In this document: positions 1-6,213 of the stretch, one piece after another
Layout: every line of letters begins with the position of its first letter
Position numbering within the stretch: position 1 is the stretch's first letter
Source: Bacteroidota bacterium
GTDB lineage: Bacteria > Bacteroidota > Bacteroidia > Flavobacteriales_D > Crocinitomicaceae
DNA: 6,616 bases
Reading direction: 5' to 3'
Assembly (NCBI GenBank): GCA_006226555.1
Contig: SBGS01000104.1
Location: forward strand, 1 to 6,616
Notes under the pieces: generated by a model
Told to the model about the DNA's origin: nothing
Databases searched by the model: none
Seen by the model: the letters and a program-made list of their open reading frames with translations, nothing else
Position numbers and translations under genes: made by a program

Positions 1-585
1 CAAGCTTTGGATGACGGTCATATGACAGATGGTTTGGGAAGAAAGATCGATTTCAAGAATACGATTCTGATCATGACCTCAAATATAGGTGCACGTCAGC
101 TTGCTGATTTCGGAACGGGAGTTGGTTTTGGAACTAAAGCGCAGGCAGAGCAGAAAGAAGAAGCGGCGAAAGGTGTGGTTCAAAATGCACTCAGAAAAGC
201 GTTTGCTCCTGAATTCCTGAACCGTATCGATGATATCATTATGTTCAGATCGTTGAGCAGAGAAGATATTCATAAGATCATTGATCTTGAGTTGAATAAG
301 CTTTACGGAAGAATTAATGATCTTGGATACCAGATCTCGATTACAGATTCAGCAAAAGATTTCATTGTAGATAAGGGTTATGATGAAAAATTCGGTGCTC
401 GTCCATTGAAGCGTGCGATCCAGAAGTTGATCGAGGATCCATTGGCAGAAGAGATCGTGAAGTCTAATTTGCATGAAGGAGACACTATACTGATCGATCG
501 TGAAGACGGTAAAGAAGATCTGACAGTGAATATCACAAAAGGTAAAAAAGAGTCTAAATCGAAGAAAACAGATCCCACGGAGTGA
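1..585 (+). CDS. clpC: ATP-dependent Clp protease ATP-binding subunit, ClpC-like (3' end only)
   Basis: This is the C-terminal 194 residues of a Hsp100/Clp AAA+ unfoldase; the frame is open to the left edge, so the gene begins outside the window. ClpC proteins unfold substrates with ATP and thread them into ClpP in the cytoplasm. The piece covers the end of the second AAA+ module and the D2-small domain. Visible are the sensor-1 stretch LIMTSN (residues 23-28 of the fragment), the arginine-finger region FAPEFLNRID, and the sensor-2 motif GARPLKRAIQ. A VGF tripeptide at bases 121-129 sits where ClpC carries its ClpP-docking loop; ClpB disaggregases lack this loop, so ClpC is preferred over ClpB. 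The protein ends in a short Lys/Ser-rich tail. The next gene is convergent, with a shared terminator between them. The family is certain; the ClpC assignment is strong but rests on a fragment. Confidence 0.9.
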   Translation, partial: QALDDGHMTDGLGRKIDFKNTILIMTSNIGARQLADFGTGVGFGTKAQAEQKEEAAKGVVQNALRKAFAPEFLNRIDDIIMFRSLSREDIHKIIDLELNKLYGRINDLGYQISITDSAKDFIVDKGYDEKFGARPLKRAIQKLIEDPLAEEIVKSNLHEGDTILIDREDGKEDLTVNITKGKKESKSKKTDPTE

Positions 586-635
586 TCGCTCGATTTAGCT
601 AATTAAATAAGAGAGGCAGAATCTCTACTTGCACT

Positions 636-665
636 AAAAAAGGGACTCATTTGAGTCCCTTTTTC
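636..665. terminator. bidirectional intrinsic terminator between clpC and murQ
   Basis: AAAAAGGGACTCA (637-649) pairs perfectly with TGAGTCCCTTTTT (652-664). In practice this gives a GC-containing stem with a small ATTT loop, and the flanking A-run and T-run supply a U-tract on either strand. It lies 51 bases after the clpC stop and 7 bases beyond the murQ stop, so it can end both convergent transcripts. A weaker 5-bp hairpin (AGAGA at 610-614 with TCTCT at 622-626) precedes it and is probably incidental. Confidence 0.88.
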
Positions 666-671
666 TTATAG

Positions 672-1484
672 TTATGATTTTTTTTGATGATAATCGACTG
701 CTTTTCTGACACTTCCATGTGTTCTAAGCAATTCATTTGCTTCTTCGTAAGACAATCCGGTTCCTTCCATAACCATTTTAGTTCCCCTGTCTACGAGTTT
801 ATCATTACTCAACTGCATATCAACCATACGATTTCCTCTAACACGCCCAAGCTTTATCATGAGGGTAGTACTGATCATATTTAGAATAAGTTTTTGCGCT
901 GTTCCCGATTTCATGCGTGTACTTCCTGTTACGAATTCAGGCCCTACGATAGCTACCATAGGAAATTCAGCAGCTTCAGCTAATGGTGAGTCAGGATTAC
1001 AGGTGATTGCTCCGGTTAGTACTCCATTTTTCCTGGACTCGTTTATAGCTCCAATAACATAAGGGGTTGTACCGGAAGCAGCAATTCCCACTACAATGTC
1101 ATTTTCTTTGATATCATGTTCCGAAAGATCTTTCCAGCCTTGCTCGGTATCATCTTCGGCGAATTCTACTGCCTTTCTGATCGCAGTATCTCCACCGGCA
1201 ATTATTCCAATAACCACACCGTGAGGTACACCAAAAGTAGGAGGGCATTCGCTTGCATCCACGATGCCTAAGCGTCCACTCGTACCTGCACCGATATAGA
1301 ATAATCTTCCGCCATTTTTCATGCGTTCAAATGCCTGATCGATAAAACTTTCGATCTGAGGAATTATAGATTCGATCGCGAGGTGAACTTTTGCGTCTTC
1401 TTGATTTATGCCTTTTAGAAGCTCATTTGTGCTCATCTTTTCAAGATCAGCATAGTGAGACTCGGATTCAGTGATTTTTTTCAT
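672..1484 (-). CDS. murQ: N-acetylmuramic acid 6-phosphate etherase
   Basis: MurQ cleaves the lactyl ether of MurNAc-6-phosphate to give GlcNAc-6-phosphate and D-lactate in the cytoplasm, a step in peptidoglycan recycling. The 270-residue protein has a SIS-type sugar-phosphate domain. Family signatures are YIGAGTSGRLGIVDASECPP (63-82), GIAASGTTPYVIG (133-145) and GSTRMKSGTAQKL (187-199). E79 (in ASECPP) and E110 (in AEDD) correspond to E. coli E83 and E114, the glutamates implicated in catalysis, and have the same spacing of 31. It is shorter than E. coli MurQ (about 298) because it ends earlier at the C-terminus, beyond the active site; I believe this is common in Bacteroidota. The ATG at 1484-1482 shares one base with the stop of the upstream phosphoribosyltransferase gene, so translation is probably coupled. 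No MurNAc transporter or MurNAc kinase gene is adjacent. Confidence 0.95.
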   Translation of the reverse strand: MKKITESESHYADLEKMSTNELLKGINQEDAKVHLAIESIIPQIESFIDQAFERMKNGGRLFYIGAGTSGRLGIVDASECPPTFGVPHGVVIGIIAGGDTAIRKAVEFAEDDTEQGWKDLSEHDIKENDIVVGIAASGTTPYVIGAINESRKNGVLTGAITCNPDSPLAEAAEFPMVAIVGPEFVTGSTRMKSGTAQKLILNMISTTLMIKLGRVRGNRMVDMQLSNDKLVDRGTKMVMEGTGLSYEEANELLRTHGSVRKAVDYHQKKS

Positions 1485-1978
1485 TAGACAAGATAAGCCT
1501 TCATATTGCCTGGTGAGAGGTCAACTTCTACACGCTCTTTAAGAGTGGTTGAGAGACTCATTCCTACAAAATCTGCTTTTATCGGAAATCTCCTGTGAGT
1601 TCTATCAACCAGCGTTACAGTCTTAATAGCCTGAGTAGGGAAGGTGAGTAATTTGGTAAGTGCAAATTGCATTGTTTTACCTGAATTAACGACGTCATCA
1701 ACAAGAACAATGTAAGCATGTTTAAGTTCGTCTTCCGGCAAGGACAGAACGATTTCATCTTTCCAAGGCTCTTCCTTATTCAGGTCAATTACAAATGAAT
1801 CGATCTTCATGGATACAACAGAGCTCATGGCTTCCTTGATCATATCTGCTAATAAGGCTCCGTTACCAACTATTCCACCGATGTATACACGTTCTTCAGA
1901 ATAACAGTCTTCGATCAGCTCATGAGCCAGTCTGTTTATTTTCTGTTGAATTGCCTTATCATCAAGAATTCCCTGCAT
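1484..1978 (-). CDS. PyrR-like phosphoribosyltransferase family protein
   Basis: A type I phosphoribosyltransferase of 164 residues. The PRPP-binding loop is VLVDDVVNSGKT (91-102), preceded by a beta strand as in the family. The segment TLVDRTHRRFPIKADFVG (122-139) matches the C-terminal part of PyrR, the bifunctional UMP-sensing attenuator and uracil phosphoribosyltransferase. Other parts differ: the PyrR RG of the GIKTRG region reads GIVGNG here (35-40), and the variable loop near 60-80 is not PyrR-like. Its substrate, and any RNA-binding role, therefore remain open, and I give no gene symbol. I chose the ATG at 1978; an in-frame TTG at 1996 would add six residues but lies inside the likely promoter element. 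The gene starts 35 bases after the rhomboid-like gene and ends in a TAATG overlap with murQ, so the three probably form one operon. Confidence 0.85.
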   Translation of the reverse strand: MQGILDDKAIQQKINRLAHELIEDCYSEERVYIGGIVGNGALLADMIKEAMSSVVSMKIDSFVIDLNKEEPWKDEIVLSLPEDELKHAYIVLVDDVVNSGKTMQFALTKLLTFPTQAIKTVTLVDRTHRRFPIKADFVGMSLSTTLKERVEVDLSPGNMKAYLV

Positions 1979-1993
1979 AATTCGGTTTTTAAA

Positions 1994-2001
1994 CAAATAT
2001 A
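1994..2001 (-). promoter_or_regulatory. candidate internal promoter (-7 element TATATTTG) for the phosphoribosyltransferase-murQ pair
   Basis: On the minus strand this reads TATATTTG, an exact match to the Bacteroidota sigma -7 consensus TAnnTTTG. It sits in the short gap between the rhomboid-like gene and the phosphoribosyltransferase gene, 15 bases upstream of the chosen ATG. I see no good TTG -33 box at the expected spacing. If active, it would give a very short leader of roughly ten bases and let the two downstream genes be expressed without the membrane protein. Confidence 0.45.
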
Positions 2002-2013
2002 CAATTTAGGTAG

Positions 2014-2943
2014 TTATGGGAGTTTTCTGAGTTGTTGTTTCGCCCAAATATTTTGAGGATCGATCGCTAAGATTTGTTTGTAAAGTGCTTCTGCTTTTCT
2101 AAATTCTCCTTTTTCGTGAAGTGCGAATGCTTCATCACTTAATTCATCGATCTGAATAAGTTTCAGATTGTATTGAGCATCTAGAAGATCGGGATCAATG
2201 GATAATGCAGTTTCGTAGTAATTGGTCGCCTTCTTTAGTTCGTTATTTTGGTGAGCGGTTACCCCTCTCTGTAGATTCCAAATGGATGACCAAGGAGCAT
2301 AAAATAATGTGAAAAGAGAAAATACTAAGGTGGAGACTCCAAATGCGATCTTAATTTTTCTTCCTCGCAATAGACCGTATATAATGCCAAAAATAAAACC
2401 TCCGAGCACGGCCTCAAGACCAATGTTGGTGTTCAGGTATCGATTACTGTACATAATTAGTCCAATCCCTATAATTGCAGTTGCTGAGGCAACGTATCGT
2501 AAATTGAATTGGAATTCAGAAAATCGTTTGGAGTAAACGATCAGTAACCCCAGGAAAAAGAAGTTTACACCACTCATTCCTATTCCAGGGTCGTTAGAAA
2601 GATTGAGCTGGATCACAGATGTAATCACAGAGGCGTAAGATCCGATAAGGAACAAGCCAAACCAACCTGTTCTTCTTTCAAAAAAGGCTCCCAAGATCCA
2701 TAATCCAACAAGGTTAAAGATCAACATGATCGGGTTAAGGTGAGTAAATGTATTCACCAATATACCCCAGTATTCTCCTGAATAAATATAATAAGCGTCA
2801 GGAGCCCCTAATTTTCTGAGCAGATCATTTGGATTTTGATAATCTGATGCATAAAAGAAAAAAAACAGGCTCATGCACAAAGTGATCACATTCAGCAGCA
2901 ATGTGAAAAAAGGGAACGAAAGATCTTTCTTAATTAGCTTCAT
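2014..2943 (-). CDS. rhomboid-like membrane protein with C-terminal TPR repeats, probably protease-inactive
   Basis: A 309-residue inner-membrane protein counted from the ATG at 2943; an in-frame TTG at 2952 would add three residues. Hydrophobic segments lie near 10-32, 59-88, 95-113, 120-138, 147-165, 171-192 and 197-217, a rhomboid core plus one extra helix. Rhomboid signatures are NTFTHLN with a following N77, the ERRTG after helix 2 (E89, G93), GMSG with the nucleophile-position serine S124, and a GxxxGxxxG helix (G182, G186, G190). However, the catalytic His of helix 6 aligns with V179, and the GlpG H150 position aligns with M73. Residues from about 224 carry two TPR-like repeats, each ending in ALSIDP or ILAIDP. 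Positive charges at the N-terminus and at RGRKIK (about 194-199) suggest N-in, which would place the TPRs in the periplasm. First gene of the minus-strand cluster. I infer a pseudoprotease or scaffold; its partner is unknown. Confidence 0.8.
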   Translation of the reverse strand: MKLIKKDLSFPFFTLLLNVITLCMSLFFFFYASDYQNPNDLLRKLGAPDAYYIYSGEYWGILVNTFTHLNPIMLIFNLVGLWILGAFFERRTGWFGLFLIGSYASVITSVIQLNLSNDPGIGMSGVNFFFLGLLIVYSKRFSEFQFNLRYVASATAIIGIGLIMYSNRYLNTNIGLEAVLGGFIFGIIYGLLRGRKIKIAFGVSTLVFSLFTLFYAPWSSIWNLQRGVTAHQNNELKKATNYYETALSIDPDLLDAQYNLKLIQIDELSDEAFALHEKGEFRKAEALYKQILAIDPQNIWAKQQLRKLP

Positions 2944-2970
2944 ATCAAACAATGACTACGAATGAAACGA

Positions 2971-2982
2971 ATTGATATCAAT
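2971..2982. repeat. 12-bp perfect palindrome ATTGATATCAAT
   Basis: The 12 bases are self-complementary and lie 28 bases upstream of the rhomboid-like start codon. The size and position would suit a dimeric regulator's operator, but an AT-rich palindrome of this length can occur by chance. Confidence 0.35.
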
Positions 2983-3004
2983 GTTTATTGAAGAGCTTGG
3001 AATA

Positions 3005-3029
3005 GTTTTTAACGAAGAATGTTAAAAAC
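3005..3029. repeat. 9-bp perfect inverted repeat in the divergent promoter region
   Basis: GTTTTTAAC (3005-3013) and GTTAAAAAC (3021-3029) are exact reverse complements separated by seven bases (GAAGAAT). The centres of the half-sites are 16 bases apart, about one and a half helical turns. The element lies about 50 bases upstream of the carB -7 candidate and about 60 bases upstream of the rhomboid-like start. It could be an operator for a regulator of either gene. The AT-rich stem makes a terminator unlikely, and no long U-tract follows. Confidence 0.5.
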
Positions 3030-3077
3030 ATCTTGTGATTAATCTAGCTAAATGGATTCAGTCTTTGTGTTTTTACC

Positions 3078-3085
3078 TAAATTTG
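3078..3085 (+). promoter_or_regulatory. candidate carB promoter, -7 element TAAATTTG
   Basis: TAAATTTG is an exact match to the Bacteroidota -7 consensus TAnnTTTG. Transcription would start near 3090, giving a leader of about 50 bases before the carB ATG. A TTTG lies at 3064-3067, but the 10-base gap is too short for the usual -33 spacing of about 19-20, so the -33 box is poor. The leader has no recognisable PyrR-type attenuator or terminator. Confidence 0.5.
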
Positions 3086-3139
3086 CTCTCAATTTATCGC
3101 GTACTAGACGCTAAGTTGAACCCCATATAAAGAGCAGAA

Positions 3140-5956
3140 ATGCCGAAAGACAATAGTATCAAGTCCATTTTGATCATCGGAAGTGGACCCATCGTTATCG
3201 GACAAGCGTGTGAGTTTGATTATTCCGGATCGCAAGCAGCAAGATCGTTAAGAGAAGAAGGTATTGAAGTTACCTTGATTAATTCCAATCCGGCAACCAT
3301 TATGACGGATAAAGTAGTAGCAGATAACGTCTATCTGAAACCACTTGAACCGGAAAGTATCATTGAGATCCTTCAGGCGCACAAGATCGATGCCGTGTTA
3401 CCAACAATGGGTGGTCAGACTGCTCTCAACCTTTGCATCAAATGTGATGAAATGGGTATTTGGGAAGAGTTCAATGTACGCATCATTGGTGTGGATATCA
3501 ATGCAATCGAGATCACTGAGAACCGTGAGGCCTTTAGGGATCTTATGACCGAGATTGGTGTGCCAATGGCTCCTCAGAGCGCTGCAAAATCCTTTCTACA
3601 GGGAAAAGAAATTGCTCAGGAATTTGGATTCCCGCTTTGTGTGAGAGCGTCGTATACACTTGGTGGAGCGGGAGCTTCAATCGTTCATGATCCGAGAGAA
3701 TTTGACACGCTGCTTGAACGCGGCTTGCAATTGTCTCCTATTCACGAAGTAATGATCGATAAAGCATTGCTTGGATGGAAGGAATATGAGTTAGAATTGT
3801 TGAGGGATGCAAATGATAATGTGGTGATCATCTGTTCTATTGAGAATTTTGACCCAATGGGTATTCATACAGGTGATTCGATTACGGTTGCACCGGCGAT
3901 GACCTTATCCGATACTACATTCCAGAAGATGCGAGATATGGCGATCAAAATGATGCGTTCGATTGGTAATTTTGCCGGAGGATGTAATGTTCAGTTCGCT
4001 GTTTCTCCTGATGAGAAGGAAGATATCATTGCCATCGAGATCAATCCACGTGTGTCTCGATCATCTGCACTTGCATCAAAGGCAACCGGATATCCAATTG
4101 CTAAGATCGCTGCAAAACTTGCCATAGGCTATCATCTGGATGAACTACAAAACCAGATCACTAAAACGACATCTGCACTTTTTGAGCCTACGCTTGATTA
4201 TGTGATCGTAAAGATTCCGAGATGGAATTTTAACAAGTTCCCTGGGACAAATCGAGAGCTGGGATTACAGATGAAGTCTGTAGGAGAGGTGATGGGAATT
4301 GGTCGTTCATTCCAGGAAGCACTGCAAAAGGCTTGTCAATCACTGGAGATCAATAGAAATGGTCTCGGTGCTGATGGTAAAGAATTGAGGGATCAGGATA
4401 AGATCTTGGATAGTTTGGAGCACCCAAGCTGGAACAGACTATTCCATATTTATGATGCGATCAAATTAGGAATTCCTTTCAAAACGATCGTTGAGAAAAC
4501 TAAGATCGACATCTGGTTCTTGAAGCAGATCGAAGATCTGATCAAACTAGAAAGAACGATTGAAAAATATACGCTTGACAACATTCCAAAGGAGTTGTTG
4601 TTTGAAGCGAAACAAAAAGGTTATGCTGACCGTCAGATCGCACACCTTCTTCGTTGCCTGGAGTCGGAAGTTCATAATAAAAGAGATGAGTATGGAATTA
4701 AGCGTGTTTACAAACTTGTAGATACCTGTGCAGCAGAATTTGAAGCGCAGACTCCATATTACTATTCAACATTTGAATTTGAAAATGAAAGTCCTGTCAG
4801 TGACCGCAAAAAGGTAGTTGTTCTTGGTTCAGGGCCGAACAGAATCGGTCAAGGGATCGAGTTTGATTACAGCTGTGTTCATGGAGTTTTGGCTGCTAAG
4901 GAGTGTGGTTATGAAACGATCATGATCAACTGTAACCCCGAAACGGTTTCAACTGACTTTGATACCGCGGATAAACTCTATTTTGAGCCTGTTTTCTGGG
5001 AACATATCTACGATATCATTAAACACGAGAAACCGGATGGTGTGATCGTACAGTTGGGTGGACAAACGGCACTTAAACTGGCTGAAAAACTGGAACGTTA
5101 CGGGATCAAGATCTTCGGAACGAGCTTTGAAGCACTTGATCTTGCAGAAGATCGCGGTCGTTTTTCTCGCGTCTTAGATGAAAACAATATTCCTTTCCCG
5201 AAATATGGGGTTGTAGAGTCAGCGGAACAAGCGCTGGAGCTGGCAGACGATCTAGGTTTCCCATTATTGGTTAGGCCGTCTTACGTATTGGGTGGTCAGA
5301 AAATGAAGATCGTGATCAATAAAGAGGAGTTGGAGCACCATGTTGTCGATATTTTGAGAGATATGGGACAGAATCAGATCCTTCTTGATCACTTCCTTGG
5401 TGGAGCGATCGAAGCTGAAGCTGATGCTATCTGTGACGGGAAAGACGTTTACATCATTGGAGTTATGCAACACATTGAGCCTGCAGGTATTCACTCTGGT
5501 GATTCTTATGCAGTTTTGCCTCCTTATAACCTCGGAGATTTTGTGATGCAACAGATCGAAGACATCACCAAGAAAATTGCGGTTCAATTGAAAACGGTTG
5601 GTCTTATCAATATCCAGTTTGCAATTAAAGACGATAAAGTATACGTAATTGAAGCTAATCCAAGAGCTTCCAGAACAGTGCCATTTATTGCGAAAGCTTA
5701 TGATGAGCCTTACGTGAACTTTGCTACGAAGGTCATGCTGGGAGAGAAAAAGGTAAAGGATTTCAAATTCGAGCCTAAAAAGCAAGGATACGCCATTAAG
5801 ATTCCTGTATTCTCGTACGAGAAGTTCCCTGATGTGAAGAAAGAACTCGGACCTGAAATGAAATCAACAGGAGAAGCGATCCGTTTCATAGATAGTCTGA
5901 GAGATCCATTCTTCATGAAGATCTACTCAGAGCGAAATATGCACTTATCGCGTTAA
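3140..5956 (+). CDS. carB: carbamoyl-phosphate synthase large subunit, lacking the C-terminal allosteric domain
   Basis: CarB makes carbamoyl phosphate from bicarbonate, two ATP and ammonia channelled from glutamine by CarA, feeding pyrimidine and arginine synthesis in the cytoplasm. The 938 residues contain both synthetase halves. The first begins IGSGPIVIGQACEFDYSG and carries PTMGGQT near 88-94, R169, the GIHTGDS with H243, and EINPRVSRS (E300, N302). The linker runs from about 400 to 553. The second half begins LGSGPNRIGQGIEFDYS near 562 and carries RPSYVLGGQ (R712), GIHSGDS and NPRASRT (N840). These sites keep nearly E. coli numbering. The chain ends about 35 residues after LGPEMKSTGEA (from L903), so the MGS-like domain (E. 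coli about 936-1073), which binds UMP and ornithine, is absent. The protein is not broken: Bacteroidota CarB of about 940-950 residues is what I recall. The start is ATG with a weak AAGAG upstream. The stop overlaps the next start (TAATG). carA is not adjacent on the upstream side. Confidence 0.97.
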   Translation: MPKDNSIKSILIIGSGPIVIGQACEFDYSGSQAARSLREEGIEVTLINSNPATIMTDKVVADNVYLKPLEPESIIEILQAHKIDAVLPTMGGQTALNLCIKCDEMGIWEEFNVRIIGVDINAIEITENREAFRDLMTEIGVPMAPQSAAKSFLQGKEIAQEFGFPLCVRASYTLGGAGASIVHDPREFDTLLERGLQLSPIHEVMIDKALLGWKEYELELLRDANDNVVIICSIENFDPMGIHTGDSITVAPAMTLSDTTFQKMRDMAIKMMRSIGNFAGGCNVQFAVSPDEKEDIIAIEINPRVSRSSALASKATGYPIAKIAAKLAIGYHLDELQNQITKTTSALFEPTLDYVIVKIPRWNFNKFPGTNRELGLQMKSVGEVMGIGRSFQEALQKACQSLEINRNGLGADGKELRDQDKILDSLEHPSWNRLFHIYDAIKLGIPFKTIVEKTKIDIWFLKQIEDLIKLERTIEKYTLDNIPKELLFEAKQKGYADRQIAHLLRCLESEVHNKRDEYGIKRVYKLVDTCAAEFEAQTPYYYSTFEFENESPVSDRKKVVVLGSGPNRIGQGIEFDYSCVHGVLAAKECGYETIMINCNPETVSTDFDTADKLYFEPVFWEHIYDIIKHEKPDGVIVQLGGQTALKLAEKLERYGIKIFGTSFEALDLAEDRGRFSRVLDENNIPFPKYGVVESAEQALELADDLGFPLLVRPSYVLGGQKMKIVINKEELEHHVVDILRDMGQNQILLDHFLGGAIEAEADAICDGKDVYIIGVMQHIEPAGIHSGDSYAVLPPYNLGDFVMQQIEDITKKIAVQLKTVGLINIQFAIKDDKVYVIEANPRASRTVPFIAKAYDEPYVNFATKVMLGEKKVKDFKFEPKKQGYAIKIPVFSYEKFPDVKKELGPEMKSTGEAIRFIDSLRDPFFMKIYSERNMHLSR

Positions 5957-6213
5957 TGATTGCTGAAGCGAGTATAGTAGGTGTTTTCAGAACCATTCTA
6001 ATTCTGATAGGAGCGCTTGTAGTCCTCAGATTTATTGGACAATTGATGCAGGCCAAGCGCAATATGGAGGAAGAAAGGGAAATGAACCGACGATCTCGTC
6101 ATCATGCCCAAGAGAGGGAACAAGTCAATAAAAACTTCGGTAAAACGAGGGTAGTTGATCATCTTGACAGTAAGAATGGAGTCGAAGATGTAGATTTCGA
6201 AGAGGTGGAATGA
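5956..6213 (+). CDS. small single-pass membrane protein with charged cytoplasmic tail, possibly DUF4834-like
   Basis: An 85-residue protein of unknown function. Residues about 8-30 form one hydrophobic helix (TILILIGALVVLRFIGQLM). A highly charged, probably helical Lys/Arg/Glu stretch follows (about 34-58), and the end is acidic, DVDFEEVE. The layout (short N-terminal helix, basic middle, closing VDFEE/VDYEE-like end) recalls the small Bacteroidota family DUF4834, but I cannot confirm this by alignment. Its ATG shares one base with the carB stop, and its own TGA overlaps the next ATG by four bases, so it lies between two coupled genes and is very likely translated. There is no signal peptidase site, so the helix is probably a membrane anchor. 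Confidence 0.75.
   Translation: MIAEASIVGVFRTILILIGALVVLRFIGQLMQAKRNMEEEREMNRRSRHHAQEREQVNKNFGKTRVVDHLDSKNGVEDVDFEEVE

Larger units (their letters stand above)
2944..3139. other. divergent intergenic region between the rhomboid-like gene and carB
   Basis: About 196 bases that should hold the promoters of both divergent transcripts. I find a carB -7 candidate (3078-3085), an inverted repeat (3005-3029), a palindrome (2971-2982) and a minor 4-bp hairpin in the presumed carB leader (GCGT 3099-3102 with ACGC 3108-3111). No exact TAnnTTTG match is present on the minus strand for the rhomboid-like operon. There is no carA gene here, although carA often lies beside carB in other bacteria. No GATC occurs in this stretch, unlike the flanking genes. 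Confidence 0.7.

Noticed and set aside
7..585. Reading the left-hand gene as a complete short protein starting at a TTG at base 7
   Set aside because: The frame continues to base 1 (Gln-Ala before it), and the protein begins in the middle of the AAA+ module, so it is the tail of a larger gene.
672..1484. murQ as a C-terminally truncated pseudogene
   Set aside because: It is shorter than E. coli MurQ, but the active-site glutamates and all signatures are present, the stop lies just before a terminator, and the frame is clean.
2944..2952. TTG start of the rhomboid-like gene at 2952
   Set aside because: The ATG three codons later is a better start, and the added residues carry no conserved feature.
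3005..3029. Inverted repeat as an intrinsic terminator
   Set aside because: The stem is AT-rich, lies upstream of both divergent genes with no gene ending there, and is not followed by a U-tract.
3086..3139. PyrR-type attenuator or riboswitch in the carB leader
   Set aside because: Considered because of the nearby PyrR-like gene. The leader has only a 4-bp hairpin and no terminator or PyrR binding-loop sequence.
3640..3700. Altered ATP-grasp loop in CarB (RASYTLGGAGAS instead of the E. coli RPSFTMGGSGGG)
   Set aside because: R169 is kept, and the Ala/Ser variants fall within what the family tolerates at these positions, so it is not evidence of lost function.
5264..5785. 173-codon open frame antisense to carB
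   Set aside because: It lies wholly inside carB, its translation resembles no family I know, and carB is certain here, so it is a shadow frame.
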